Source: Psychrobacter immobilis (GTDB lineage Bacteria; Pseudomonadota; Gammaproteobacteria; Pseudomonadales; Moraxellaceae). From it: 64,000 nt of DNA. Positions 50,926-59,619 of this stretch are shown one piece after another. The stretch covers positions 62,001 to 126,000 of the forward strand of contig NZ_CAJGZQ010000006.1 of NCBI RefSeq assembly GCF_904846185.1, written 5' to 3'. Positions within the stretch are counted from its first letter, which is position 1. Each line of letters begins with the position of its first letter. The notes under the pieces were generated by a model. That model was not told the origin of the DNA. It saw only the letters and a list, made by a program, of their open reading frames with translations, and did not search any database. The translations under genes were made by a program, and so were the position numbers.

Positions 50926-51565
50926 CCATACGCCTAACTCAACAGAATCATCAGACAACAAGCTGCCATATGGTGAAGTCGATAAATCACCTGAGCCAGC
51001 TCATGCAACCACAGGCAGCTCAACGACACCGAAAAGTCGTTTGAATAAGACGCCAAAAATGATTGCAAATGGCCGTCGTGCGTTTACGTGGTATCTCCTA
51101 TCGTTGGTCGTGCTAATCATCGATCAATGGACGAAGTGGCTGGCTGAAACTAAGCTGACTTTTCATGAGCCAGTGCCTGTGATTGAGCCTTTTCTGAATT
51201 GGACATTGGCATACAACTATGGCGCGGCATTTAGCTTTTTGGCAGATGCTGGTGGTTGGCAGAAGTGGTTTTTTTCGGGATTGGCATTATTGATGTCATT
51301 GTTCTTAATTGGCTACCTAATAAAAGCCCCGCGCCAAGCCAAGCTACTATCGACAGGTCTAGCGCTAGTGCTCGGCGGTGCGGTTGGCAATCTCATTGAC
51401 CGCTTGCTACATGGTCACGTCATCGACTTCATCCATGTACACAACGCTGATGTCTGGCATTACCCTATCTTTAATATTGCGGATATGGGCATTAGTATCG
51501 GTGTGGCGTTGATTGTCATTGACATGCTGTTTTTGGAAAAAAAGCGTGAAATGCCACGGTCGTAA
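50918..51565 (+). CDS. lspA: lipoprotein signal peptidase (signal peptidase II)
   Basis: Aspartic protease of the inner membrane that cleaves prolipoproteins after lipid attachment. 215 residues, with about 45 extra hydrophilic residues before the core (E. coli 164). Core blocks: [48 protein letters not shown] (first Asp) and [15 protein letters not shown] (second Asp). Four membrane helices. The start at 50918 overlaps the ileS stop and has GAGGTG about 8 nt upstream. fkpB usually follows but here lies 1.8 kb downstream. Confidence 0.96.
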   Translation: MPNHTPNSTESSDNKLPYGEVDKSPEPAHATTGSSTTPKSRLNKTPKMIANGRRAFTWYLLSLVVLIIDQWTKWLAETKLTFHEPVPVIEPFLNWTLAYNYGAAFSFLADAGGWQKWFFSGLALLMSLFLIGYLIKAPRQAKLLSTGLALVLGGAVGNLIDRLLHGHVIDFIHVHNADVWHYPIFNIADMGISIGVALIVIDMLFLEKKREMPRS

Positions 51566-51602
51566 CCGTCTACAGCTAGAGATATTAATTCAATTTATAA
51601 AT

Positions 51603-51640
51603 AAAAAAGGTGGATTACTCAGTCGTAACCCACCTTTTTT
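51603..51640. terminator. bidirectional terminator between lspA and the GST gene
   Basis: The stem AAAAAAGGTGGaTTAC / GTAAcCCACCTTTTTT, one mismatch, has T runs on both strands. It lies between convergent genes. Confidence 0.85.
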
Positions 51641-51727
51641 ATTCATCATTTTTTCTGATAAAGGCTATTAGTTAGCATAGAGTATTGCGCCTATACGCCA
51701 CTCTTAACAGCTGAAAGTCATGATTGA

Positions 51728-52372
51728 TTATTTCTTAGGAAATTTCTCTCGCTTCGATAATTTTTTAAGATAATCTTGAACCTGCTCAGGCAAGGCAACG
51801 CCCAGCATCTTCAACCATGAAAACAAATGCTGATAATAAATGTCTGCCAGCGTAAAGCTGTCCCCCGCTATATACTCCTGCTCATCTACCCAAGCATAAG
51901 CAATCGGTAGGGCTTTTTGGATACACTTCATGCAGTTGTTAGCGGTACCCTCAGGCCAGTTTTCATAATTGTCTAATACCTTGATTTTGGTGAGTATCCA
52001 TAGATAACTCTCAATCTCGATCATGCCAAATGAAATCACTTGGCGAAGTTTATAGTTTTTCTCAGCGAAGTTCTTATCTGCTGTGTTTGGTGTCAAAGGT
52101 TTGTCAGGGTGTAACTCATTGAGATATTCAATAATAGCCAACGACTCAGTAAAGTGTTTGCCTTCATGTGTGATGGTAGGGATTTTACCAAAGGGATTAA
52201 CGGCTAGAAACTCAGGGCTTCGCTGCTCTCCTTTTTTGCCATCTATTTCTTTGGTCTCATATTCTAAGCCCACCTCCTGCAATGCCCAAATGACCGTTTC
52301 AGCGCGACTTGGATGGGTGTATTTGTATAAAGTAATCACTTGCGTTCGCCTTTTATTATTAATTAAATCCAT
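51728..52372 (-). CDS. glutathione S-transferase family protein
   Basis: A two-domain GST of 214 residues. The N-terminal thioredoxin-like domain has ITLYKYTHPSRAETVIWALQEVGLEYE, then the cis-Pro FGKIPTI and TESLAIIEYL; an alpha-helical C-terminal domain follows (AWVDEQEYIAGDSFTLADIYYQHLFSW, with the N-cap box). Substrate unknown; relatives act on dichloromethane-like or general electrophiles. Start uncertain: ATG 52372 or GTG at 52339 (MITLYKY), both with weak sites. Confidence 0.86.
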   Translation of the reverse strand: MDLINNKRRTQVITLYKYTHPSRAETVIWALQEVGLEYETKEIDGKKGEQRSPEFLAVNPFGKIPTITHEGKHFTESLAIIEYLNELHPDKPLTPNTADKNFAEKNYKLRQVISFGMIEIESYLWILTKIKVLDNYENWPEGTANNCMKCIQKALPIAYAWVDEQEYIAGDSFTLADIYYQHLFSWLKMLGVALPEQVQDYLKKLSKREKFPKK

Positions 52373-52555
52373 TTAAGGTTTATCCTGAAAAATCGTGCTT
52401 ATTGCGTACAATTCATCATACTCGCACAAAATACCAATGCACGGCAACCAGCCACTCAAGATATAAAACTTTGATGTTTCATCAGCCGTTTATTTTAGAC
52501 TTAAGCATTAAACATCAAAACTACACCGCTCACTATGATAAATAAACAAGTGCTT

Positions 52556-53227
52556 TTATACCAAAGAATCAAGTAATCCTTGCAAAAATTTCAAGCTTCC
52601 TCCTGTCAATATAAACAACAACCCCGCCATATTGATGAGAACAGTCAAATAATACGCCACTCGAAATTCAGGCTTTTGCGACTTGTGGCGTAGATACGTC
52701 TGCGCAACCATCGCGCCCACCCAACCGCCCAGCGCACTTAGCAGATGCAAGGTTGATTCAGGTGTGCGCCAATCATTATTCTGAGCAGCGGCTTTGTCTT
52801 TGGCATACATCATATAAGTAATGAGACCCAAAGCCACATACCAACCCACAACCAGCCAGCTGAGCTTGTTCATGGCAGCCAACAAGATTAATACGCCATA
52901 AAAGCCCACACCAAGGAACAAACGTTTCTTTTGTCCCGCTTCAAAGTCTGCTTGCATGCTACGTTTGTGATTACGCTGACGGATTTTCTGATTTTTTTGC
53001 GCCATTTTTTGCTGCACAAAGCTCAGCTCTTGTACATCTTTTGCTTGCATACGCCCTTGATTGTCCTGCCCAAATGTAAAAACAACGGGCTCACCGACCT
53101 CAGGGCGACGACGCGCTTTAAACTCATTGATATGAAAGAATATTGAATCACCATTCTGCGTTTCGATAAAACCAAAGCCTTTGTCATCTTGCCACTTTTT
53201 AATGTGACCTTGTTGTTTATTTACCAT
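52556..53227 (-). CDS. cold-shock domain / DUF1294 membrane fusion protein
   Basis: A 223-residue protein. Residues about 5-68 are a cold-shock domain (GHIKKWQDDKGFGFIETQNGDSIFFHINEF: RNP1-like and RNP2-like). A basic linker (about 70-105) and a C-terminal DUF1294 region with three to four helices (LGLITYMMYAKDKAAAQNNDWRTPESTLHLLSALGGWVGAMVAQ) follow. This fusion is common in gammaproteobacteria; RNA binding is inferred from the CSD. The start at 53227 (MVNKQQGHIKKW) is preferred over the upstream ATG at 53257. Confidence 0.87.
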   Translation of the reverse strand: MVNKQQGHIKKWQDDKGFGFIETQNGDSIFFHINEFKARRRPEVGEPVVFTFGQDNQGRMQAKDVQELSFVQQKMAQKNQKIRQRNHKRSMQADFEAGQKKRLFLGVGFYGVLILLAAMNKLSWLVVGWYVALGLITYMMYAKDKAAAQNNDWRTPESTLHLLSALGGWVGAMVAQTYLRHKSQKPEFRVAYYLTVLINMAGLLFILTGGSLKFLQGLLDSLV

Positions 53228-53374
53228 AAAACCCCTGCCTGCTCTTAGAATTGCCAAATATATTACACTATTTGCGTTACACTATTTACGCTTACATACT
53301 CTCCAAGATGGCTTATCATTCCTTATATTATTTGCCAAACCAATTCCTAATCCCGTAATAAATGGCTGTTGACT

Positions 53375-53872
53375 ATGACCGACTCACAATTTATCAATCC
53401 CAATGAAGACACCCGTATCACTTTTGGTAGCCTTGTAAAGCTGCACTTTGAAGTATCACTAGAGAACGGTACGATGATTGATTCTACCTTTAGCCGTGAT
53501 GCGCCTGTGACGCTCACCATTGGTGATGAAAGTTTATTACCTGGCTTTGAGCAGGTATTAATGAACCTGCGCGCAGGTGACACGCGCTCTGCCCACCTTG
53601 AAGCGGAGCAGGCATTTGGCGATTGGAATCCTGACAACATCCAACATTTCAGCCGTACTCAGTTTGCGTTAATCGCTGATAATCCAGAAATCGGCATGAT
53701 GGTAGAATTCGAAGACAAAGGCAAAAACACGCTGCCGGGTACGATTAGTGCACTCGATGACGATCAAGTCGAAGTGGATTTTAACCATCCCCTTGCCGGA
53801 CAATCCCTGTTATTTAAAGTAAAAATCTTTAAAGTTACCCCGCCTGGTGTCACTGGCATAAAGCTCATGTAA
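53375..53872 (+). CDS. fkpB: FKBP-type peptidyl-prolyl cis-trans isomerase (SlpA/FkpB-like)
   Basis: A cytoplasmic prolyl isomerase of 165 residues. VKLHFEVSLENGTMIDSTF, PVTLTIGDESLLPGFEQVLMNLRAGDTRSAHL, an insert-in-flap domain (EAEQAFGDWNPDNIQHFSR...) and VEVDFNHPLAGQSLLFKVKI are the SlyD/FkpB pattern. It lacks a His-rich SlyD tail. It sits 1.8 kb from lspA, with two minus-strand genes between them, which breaks the usual lspA-fkpB pairing. ATG 53375 preferred; weak ribosome site. Confidence 0.88.
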   Translation: MTDSQFINPNEDTRITFGSLVKLHFEVSLENGTMIDSTFSRDAPVTLTIGDESLLPGFEQVLMNLRAGDTRSAHLEAEQAFGDWNPDNIQHFSRTQFALIADNPEIGMMVEFEDKGKNTLPGTISALDDDQVEVDFNHPLAGQSLLFKVKIFKVTPPGVTGIKLM

Positions 53873-53922
53873 TCGCTTAAAAAACTGTCAGCTATAAAAA
53901 TACATTTACAAAGGACATTCAT

Positions 53923-54963
53923 ATGCAATATCAAATGTTGCCACAACTCAATGAAAAAGTTTCTAAGATTTGTTTAGGCACGATGACATGGGGACAGCAA
54001 AATACCGAGACCCAAGCACATGAGCAAATGGACATGGCGCTAAGCGAAGGGGTGAATTTTTGGGATACGGCGGAGATGTATCCATCGCCGCCAGATAAAG
54101 ACAAGCAAGGTGATACAGAACGTTTCATGGGCACGTGGTTTAATAAAACCCAACAGCGGGATAAAGTCATTCTTGCTAGCAAAATATCGCCGATGGATTT
54201 TTTGCGTGATGGGCAAACGCGTTTTAATGCCGAACATATTAGCAGCGCCATCGATGGCAATCTTCAGCGTTTGCAGACCGATTATATTGATATTTACCAG
54301 CTCCATTGGCCTGAACGCCAAGCAAATTTTTTTAGTCAGCTTGGCTATACCAAAGAGATGGCATCGCAACCATTAGATGATTTGACGCCATTTCTAGAGA
54401 CCATTCAAGCGTTAAATGATGAGATTAAAAAAGGGCGTATTCGCGCTTATGGACTATCGAACGATACCGCTTGGGGACTGATGCGCTATCTATGGGAGGC
54501 GGATAAAAATGGTTTGATCGCTCCTATCACGGTGCAAAATCCTTATAGTTTGCTAAATCGCTTATATGAAGTCGCTATGGCAGAGATTACGCACCGTGAA
54601 AATGTAGGTCTATTGGCTTATTCACCGCTTGGCTTTGGTGTCTTATCTGGTAAATATCTCGATGGCAAACGTCCAGCGGGTGCGCGACTCACGATGTATG
54701 ATCGTTTTGCGCGCTATACCAATGAACAAGCGCTATTAGCCACTGCTCAATACGCCAAAATTGCAGCGGATGCAGATTTAGATATGGTACAGATGGCATT
54801 GGCTTTCGTTAACTCACGCTCATTTGTTACCAGTAATATTATTGGCGCTACTACGATCGAGCAGCTAAAATCCAACATCGATAGTATCCATTTAACCTTA
54901 AGCTCAGAAGTATTGGAAGCGATTGAAGCCGTGCATACACAGCATCCCAATCCATCACCCTAA
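53923..54963 (+). CDS. aldo/keto reductase (Tas-like)
   Basis: NADPH-dependent AKR of 346 residues. Catalytic tetrad: Asp in NFWDTAEMYPSP, Tyr in the same block, Lys in VILASKISP and His in IYQLHWPER; the NADPH site is near NIIGATTIEQL. The start QYQMLPQLNEKVSKICLGTMTWG is close to E. coli Tas, which suppresses tyrosine auxotrophy, but substrates are unknown. AAGGACATTC precedes the ATG. It ends before a strong bidirectional terminator. Confidence 0.9.
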   Translation: MQYQMLPQLNEKVSKICLGTMTWGQQNTETQAHEQMDMALSEGVNFWDTAEMYPSPPDKDKQGDTERFMGTWFNKTQQRDKVILASKISPMDFLRDGQTRFNAEHISSAIDGNLQRLQTDYIDIYQLHWPERQANFFSQLGYTKEMASQPLDDLTPFLETIQALNDEIKKGRIRAYGLSNDTAWGLMRYLWEADKNGLIAPITVQNPYSLLNRLYEVAMAEITHRENVGLLAYSPLGFGVLSGKYLDGKRPAGARLTMYDRFARYTNEQALLATAQYAKIAADADLDMVQMALAFVNSRSFVTSNIIGATTIEQLKSNIDSIHLTLSSEVLEAIEAVHTQHPNPSP

Positions 54964-55039
54964 TTTTAGCTTGAGGTGACACCATGGTCTGATGCAAACC
55001 AGACTTTGACGCATTGAGGCTGCTGTATTTTTAATCGAC

Positions 55040-55088
55040 AAAAAAGGCGCAAATCGCAGTTATAAACTGAGCGATTTGCGCCTTTTTT
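55040..55088. terminator. strong bidirectional terminator
   Basis: A long stem AAAAAAGGCGCAAATCGC / GCGATTTGCGCCTTTTTT with T runs on both sides. It separates the aldo/keto reductase from the acyltransferase. Confidence 0.92.
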
Positions 55089-55131
55089 ATTAGAGCGTGT
55101 TAAATATTCGAAACTATTAAGCTGTCACCGC

Positions 55132-55932
55132 TTAAACTTTAGCGACTTTCGTTAAGACTCGCGAATGCAGTTCCGCCAAACCTTCTTGCATACGGGCTTG
55201 TAACAAATCCGTCAATTCACTTTTGCTCAACCCTTTAGGATCTATTGGCTCAAGTGGCAATACATAGGCGGTCACATCTTTCGTATCGAGCACCTTTTTT
55301 ATGCTCTCTTTCATCGTAAGCTTGCCATAATAAGGCAACTCTTCACTTAACGTGCCGTCTTTATTGACGTAAGCAATTACCAGCGGGCGTACGGGCACGT
55401 CAGCATCTATGGCAGCTTGTAGCAACGTGCCATGAATACGCTTGATTTTCTTACCATCGGTGGTGGTCGCCTCAGGGAAGAATATGACCGAGAAACCTTT
55501 GGTCAAAAAACTGGCAATTTGGGCGGCGACCGACCCTGCATCACCGGAACCACGCTCGATAAATACCGTGCCTGCTGCATGAGCCAGCTTACCAAATACA
55601 GGCCATTCACCGATTTCAGCTTTGGATAAGAAAAAAGCAGGACTCAGTGTCCCCACCACAGGGATATCCATCCATGACACATGATTGGATACCCATAATC
55701 CGTGGTGCTGCTCTACCCGCTCGACTGCCACAACCTTGACGCCAAAAGAGCCTGCCATTTTGCGGCAAAAGGCTTGAATATAGCGTGGCAATTTTTCGCG
55801 TGGTGGCTGTTTAAATGCGCCAATACGTTGGGCGGCGCGCAATCCACCAGCGATAGTAGTGGTCATGCCAGCAATTTGTTTGCCGCGCCCCAACTGTTGT
55901 CTGAGTGAGAAGCCTGACTTAGATTGGCTCAT
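55132..55932 (-). CDS. 1-acyl-sn-glycerol-3-phosphate acyltransferase-like protein (PlsC family)
   Basis: Membrane-associated acyltransferase of 266 residues for phospholipid or related acylation. Motif I is NHVSWMD (HxxxxD, about residue 84), motif II FIERGSGDAG, motif III FFPEATTTDGKKI (replaces FPEGTTT) and motif IV PVRPLVIAYV. The N-terminal 40 residues are basic (TIAGGLRAAQRIGAF). It is either a second PlsC or an ornithine-lipid-type acyltransferase. GAGGGAC precedes the ATG. Single gene. Confidence 0.86.
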   Translation of the reverse strand: MSQSKSGFSLRQQLGRGKQIAGMTTTIAGGLRAAQRIGAFKQPPREKLPRYIQAFCRKMAGSFGVKVVAVERVEQHHGLWVSNHVSWMDIPVVGTLSPAFFLSKAEIGEWPVFGKLAHAAGTVFIERGSGDAGSVAAQIASFLTKGFSVIFFPEATTTDGKKIKRIHGTLLQAAIDADVPVRPLVIAYVNKDGTLSEELPYYGKLTMKESIKKVLDTKDVTAYVLPLEPIDPKGLSKSELTDLLQARMQEGLAELHSRVLTKVAKV

Positions 55933-56236
55933 CTGTGTCCCTCGTGGTTAAAAACATATGATTATATATCGTAAACAAGCGCCATGAGTATAACAAAATT
56001 TATTCAGTCAGTGACGATTTGTTCACTGAGTTGCTGTTTATTCAACCAGTTCTGCTGCGTTCACTGATTTGCCTATGGCTTTCATTTACGCTGTAACATA
56101 AAACCCTCGTTAATTGTGCTATAACGCTTTAATATTAACTGATGAGACCACATATATATGGTCATATGAACGCTATATCGACGTTTACTGAATGGATAAT
56201 AGCGATATATTTACTTTATTAAATAGGTGATACTCT
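55933..56236. other. 304-bp gap, divergent from the acyltransferase to hflX
   Basis: AT-rich divergent promoter region. GACCA/TGGTC with a short AT loop (56146-56163) is the only inverted repeat I noticed. No gene. Confidence 0.4.
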
Positions 56237-57700
56237 TTGGATTATTTTGAAAGACACGAAGGTGGCGAGCGCGCCATTATAGTACATTTAGACATCCGTC
56301 AAATTCAAGATCCTGATGATTTAGGTGAATTTGAGCTGTTAGCAGACTCAGCAGGGGCTGATCGTTTGGCTTTAGTCACAGGCTCACGCCAAAGACCCGA
56401 CGCCAGATACTTCGTTGGTAGCGGCAAAGCAGAAGAAATAGCAGAATTGGTACGCGAACATGATGCGGATATCGTCTTATTTAACCATAGCTTATCGCCA
56501 TCACAAGAGCGTAATATTGAAGCCTTGGTCAAATGTCGCGTACTGGATCGTACGGGTTTGATATTGGATATTTTCGCGCAGCGTGCCCGTACTTATGAAG
56601 GTAAGCTACAAGTAGAGCTGGCGCAGCTCAACCATTTATCGACGCGTCTGGTACGAGGTTGGACGCATTTGGAGCGTCAAAAAGGCGGTATTGGTCTACG
56701 TGGACCCGGTGAGACCCAGCTTGAGACCGATCGTCGCTTGCTACAAGTGCGCGTGAATCAGCTTAAAAGCAGAATCGAGAAAGTCAGACAGACACGTGCG
56801 CAAGGTCGAGCCCGCCGCCAAAAATCAGATGTGCCGACGATTTCGCTTGTCGGTTATACCAACGCTGGTAAATCGACGCTATTTAACCGCTTGGTCGACG
56901 AGAATATCTATGCAGCGGATAAACTATTTGCCACGCTTGATCCTACTTTACGCCGTTTAGACTGGCAGGGCGTTGGTCGTGTTGTTTTAGTCGATACGGT
57001 AGGTTTTGTCCGTCATCTGCCGCATGAGTTGGTCGAATCCTTTCATGCGACATTAGAAGAAACCTTGGAAGCAGATTTATTGCTACACGTCATCGATTCT
57101 TCTAGTGAAGATATGCATGAGCAAATTCAGGCGGTCAAAGACGTATTAGCGGAGATTGATAATGATGTACCAGTGCTCAATGTCTACAACAAAATTGATT
57201 TGACAGATGAGCCTGCACATATTGGTTATGCTAGCGAAGGACAACCCAATCGCGTCTATGTTTCTTCTAGAGAAAATCTAGGTATGGAAGCGTTGTCGTT
57301 AGCCGTCCAGCAGTTACTGACTGGTACACTCACCACCTTTGAGTTGACCTTACCTTATCATGCAGGTCAGTTAAAAAACGCCTTATATGAGCTGGGTGTT
57401 ATTCAGGAAGAGAGCTACGATGACAGCGGGCATGAATGTTTAACGATTCGCTTGCCAAGCGATACGCTAAGACAACTACTAGGTCAGGCCAATTTAGAAC
57501 CTTTAGATGTACTGCCATTAGCACAAGCCACATTATTGATGCCAGTACTTGAAGACTTCGAAAAGCCTGACGAGGTTGAAGAGCCGACGATGACCAAGGC
57601 AGAAGAAAAAGCGTTTGATGAGTTTGATGCGCTGAATTCTGAAGCCGCTAAGTCAGAGGAATTAGCAGTAGAAGTGGAAACTCCTGACTCAAAGATATAA
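56237..57700 (+). CDS. hflX: GTPase HflX
   Basis: Ribosome-associated GTPase that splits stalled 70S ribosomes under stress. 487 residues: N-terminal domain with GSGKAEEIAELVREHDADIVLFNHSLSPSQERN; the middle linker with GGIGLRGPGETQLETDRR; and the G domain with GYTNAGKST (G1), DTVGFVRHLPHELVESFHATLEE (G3) and NKID (G4). A long acidic tail of about 45 residues follows. The start is TTG at 56237 with AGGTGA 7 nt upstream. hfq and miaA are not adjacent, unlike many gammaproteobacteria. Confidence 0.95.
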   Translation: MDYFERHEGGERAIIVHLDIRQIQDPDDLGEFELLADSAGADRLALVTGSRQRPDARYFVGSGKAEEIAELVREHDADIVLFNHSLSPSQERNIEALVKCRVLDRTGLILDIFAQRARTYEGKLQVELAQLNHLSTRLVRGWTHLERQKGGIGLRGPGETQLETDRRLLQVRVNQLKSRIEKVRQTRAQGRARRQKSDVPTISLVGYTNAGKSTLFNRLVDENIYAADKLFATLDPTLRRLDWQGVGRVVLVDTVGFVRHLPHELVESFHATLEETLEADLLLHVIDSSSEDMHEQIQAVKDVLAEIDNDVPVLNVYNKIDLTDEPAHIGYASEGQPNRVYVSSRENLGMEALSLAVQQLLTGTLTTFELTLPYHAGQLKNALYELGVIQEESYDDSGHECLTIRLPSDTLRQLLGQANLEPLDVLPLAQATLLMPVLEDFEKPDEVEEPTMTKAEEKAFDEFDALNSEAAKSEELAVEVETPDSKI

Positions 57701-57734
57701 ATGACTGAATCTGTAAAATAGCTTTATAAAAGAC

Positions 57735-57770
57735 AAAAGGATGATATCCATTGATATCATCCTTTTTTTT
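57735..57770 (+). terminator. terminator of hflX
   Basis: A perfect 14-bp stem AAAAGGATGATATC (57735-57748) / GATATCATCCTTTT (57753-57766), loop CATT, then T run. Confidence 0.92.
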
Positions 57771-57825
57771 GGCACATAGCATTAAATTTGGGGCTTTCCG
57801 ATCACCAAAACGCGCTACCATAGCC

Positions 57826-57903
57826 TATGTCGTTCAAAGTGAGCACAAGGTAGCCTGGCGCAAATGATACATTCATTATAGTAAGCGAGCTTAACACTGT
57901 TGC
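57826..57903. repeat. interspersed degenerate repeat, copy C
   Basis: Aligns with copies A and B. It shares TGTCGTTCAAAGT, ACAAGGTAGCC, GGCGCAAAT, GATACATTCATTA, AAGCGAGCTTAAC and GTTGC in order. It lies in the 384-bp gap between hflX and the LrgA gene. Confidence 0.55.
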
Positions 57904-58084
57904 TATTTATAATCGCACTGACGATATGCTATAAGCTTTATTAGTTTGCCTACTCTCTATATAATCATCGGCTATAGGTTCAACCAATATTCATATCATT
58001 GATAGATAGAACACACTCATTAGAGTGCGGTTACCTATTTTGTGGCTCCCATCCTATCTATTTCTAAATCGGCCAGTATTTCTT

Positions 58085-58519
58085 ATGAAATCTACTCATT
58101 CCGCCCATTTGCCGCTATGGCTTGCCTTAATCCTGACACTCACGATGGTCATCGTGGTTCGTGAATCAGCCGTTATCATCTGTCAATTAGCAGGAATAGA
58201 AAAGGCTGCCAACATCGTTGGATTGGTCGCCATGTTCTTTATTTTGATGGCATGGCGATTACTTAAAGGGCTGCCCAGTTGGCTCACCCAAGCCAGTAAC
58301 ACTTTATTGGTGGATAGCGGTTTTGCTTTTTTGCCCGTGTCTGCAGGTGCAGGCTTACTGCTATTTGCTTTAGGTGATGAGCTTTGGGGCGTTATGCTGA
58401 CGATCATTATTAGCACACTCATACCGCTTTGGGGACTTGCCATACTTGCCAACCGTTCGCTCAATCACGATGTTAGCATCGATAGCACCACCGTTGAAGA
58501 GCACAAAGGACAGCTATGA
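58085..58519 (+). CDS. LrgA/CidA-family membrane protein
   Basis: A 144-residue, four-helix holin-like protein. The first helices read LPLWLALILTLTMVIVV and AANIVGLVAMFFILM, then SWLTQASNTLLVDSGFAFLPVSAGAGLL (the conserved LrgA block), and a last helix GVMLTIIISTLIPLWGLAI. In bacteria these pair with LrgB and modulate murein hydrolase activity or export of organic acids. ATG 58085 is chosen because the first 20 residues of the longer frame (GTG 58025) look non-native; the ribosome site is weak. The gene ends 22 bp before lrgB. Confidence 0.82.
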   Translation: MKSTHSAHLPLWLALILTLTMVIVVRESAVIICQLAGIEKAANIVGLVAMFFILMAWRLLKGLPSWLTQASNTLLVDSGFAFLPVSAGAGLLLFALGDELWGVMLTIIISTLIPLWGLAILANRSLNHDVSIDSTTVEEHKGQL

Positions 58520-58541
58520 GCTGCATGAACAAGGAAATGCA

Positions 58542-59231
58542 ATGATTTTTGATAACGTGTTTGTGGCAACCTTTGCGGCGATATTATTAACGCTAATCGC
58601 TCATGTGACTGCTCGTGTATTGGCACGTAAGCTCTCATGGCTGCCGATGGTGATTACGGCGTTGGCGCTTGTTCTCTTATTTTTGTTTATCCTACAATGG
58701 GATTACAACGATTATTACGATGTTGCCAAGCCTGTATTTGATCACTTATTGGGATATGTCACCGTACTGTTGGCAGTACCATTAGCAGCAATGAACTTTA
58801 AAGGTCTGCCAGTCAAAAAGCTTACTCTCATAGTTATCCTTGCAAGTGTGGTTGGTGCATTGCTACCGATGTCATTGGCTTATTTATTTTCATTAAGTCA
58901 CGACACCATACTCGCTTTCGCAACGCGTTCAGTGACCACCCCAATCGGTCTGAGTGTCGCAGATTTAATCAAAGCACCACTAGCCATGGCGAACTTAATT
59001 ATTATTGTCTCAGGGCTTATCGGTGGTACTTTGGCGCGCTTTTTATTTCGCGGTATCGATGATGATCGTGCCAAGGGCTTAGCACTTGGATTGGCAGCGC
59101 ATGCTTTTGGTACCGTCGAAGCATGGCAAATTAGCCACACTGCTGGGCGTTATGCGGCATTTGGACTGGCAGTAAACGGGCTGGTCACCGCCGTTTGGGT
59201 GCCTATTTTTATCAGTGCACTTTCTATATAA
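58542..59231 (+). CDS. LrgB/CidB-family membrane protein
   Basis: A 229-residue membrane protein with about six to seven helices and the LrgB signature SVTTPIGLSVADLI and AHAFGTVEAWQISHTAGRYAAFGLAVNGLVTAV at the C-terminus. LrgB partners LrgA; plant homologue PLGG1 exports glycolate and glycerate. ATG 58542 follows AAGGAAATGCA. The 22-bp spacing to the LrgA gene shows an operon. No LytSR or LysR regulator is adjacent. Confidence 0.88.
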   Translation: MIFDNVFVATFAAILLTLIAHVTARVLARKLSWLPMVITALALVLLFLFILQWDYNDYYDVAKPVFDHLLGYVTVLLAVPLAAMNFKGLPVKKLTLIVILASVVGALLPMSLAYLFSLSHDTILAFATRSVTTPIGLSVADLIKAPLAMANLIIIVSGLIGGTLARFLFRGIDDDRAKGLALGLAAHAFGTVEAWQISHTAGRYAAFGLAVNGLVTAVWVPIFISALSI

Positions 59232-59234
59232 CCC

Positions 59235-59275
59235 TGTTCAAAGCACTTCCCAGTGCTCCAAACAGCTTTTATTTC
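59235..59275 (+). terminator. terminator of the LrgAB operon
   Basis: A two-part stem: CTGTT (59235-59239) with AACAG (59262-59266), inner AGCACT (59243-59248) with AGTGCT (59253-59258), followed by CTTTTATTT. The internal loop makes it imperfect. Confidence 0.65.
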
Positions 59276-59619
59276 TCATGATTCATTCATTGCCACAGCC
59301 AGAATATTCACGTACCACATACGCCTAAAAACAATAAAGCCGATACTCCATCAACGTACTCAAAAACGGTAGTGTGTTGATTTTTTTACAAATTAAAAAT
59401 GACTTTTATACTTTGTGCTGATAATCGTATGCGTCGAAAAGTTATTATATGTTATAGTAAGCAACTATTATTTTTTGTATCCAATGCGAGTGGTTTCTAG
59501 TTAGACGTGGTTTTTGCTAGGGTGCTATATCGTTTACAGCGATAAAATCCTACCAGCACGATAACCGCTTAAATGCGCAAAACGACGCGCCTATAGGCAA
59601 AGCAATTTGCTATTACTCG
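59276..59619. other. gap of about 345 bp before the transglycosylase gene
   Basis: AT-rich; no gene, repeat copy or clear promoter seen. The transglycosylase promoter must lie here. Confidence 0.4.
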
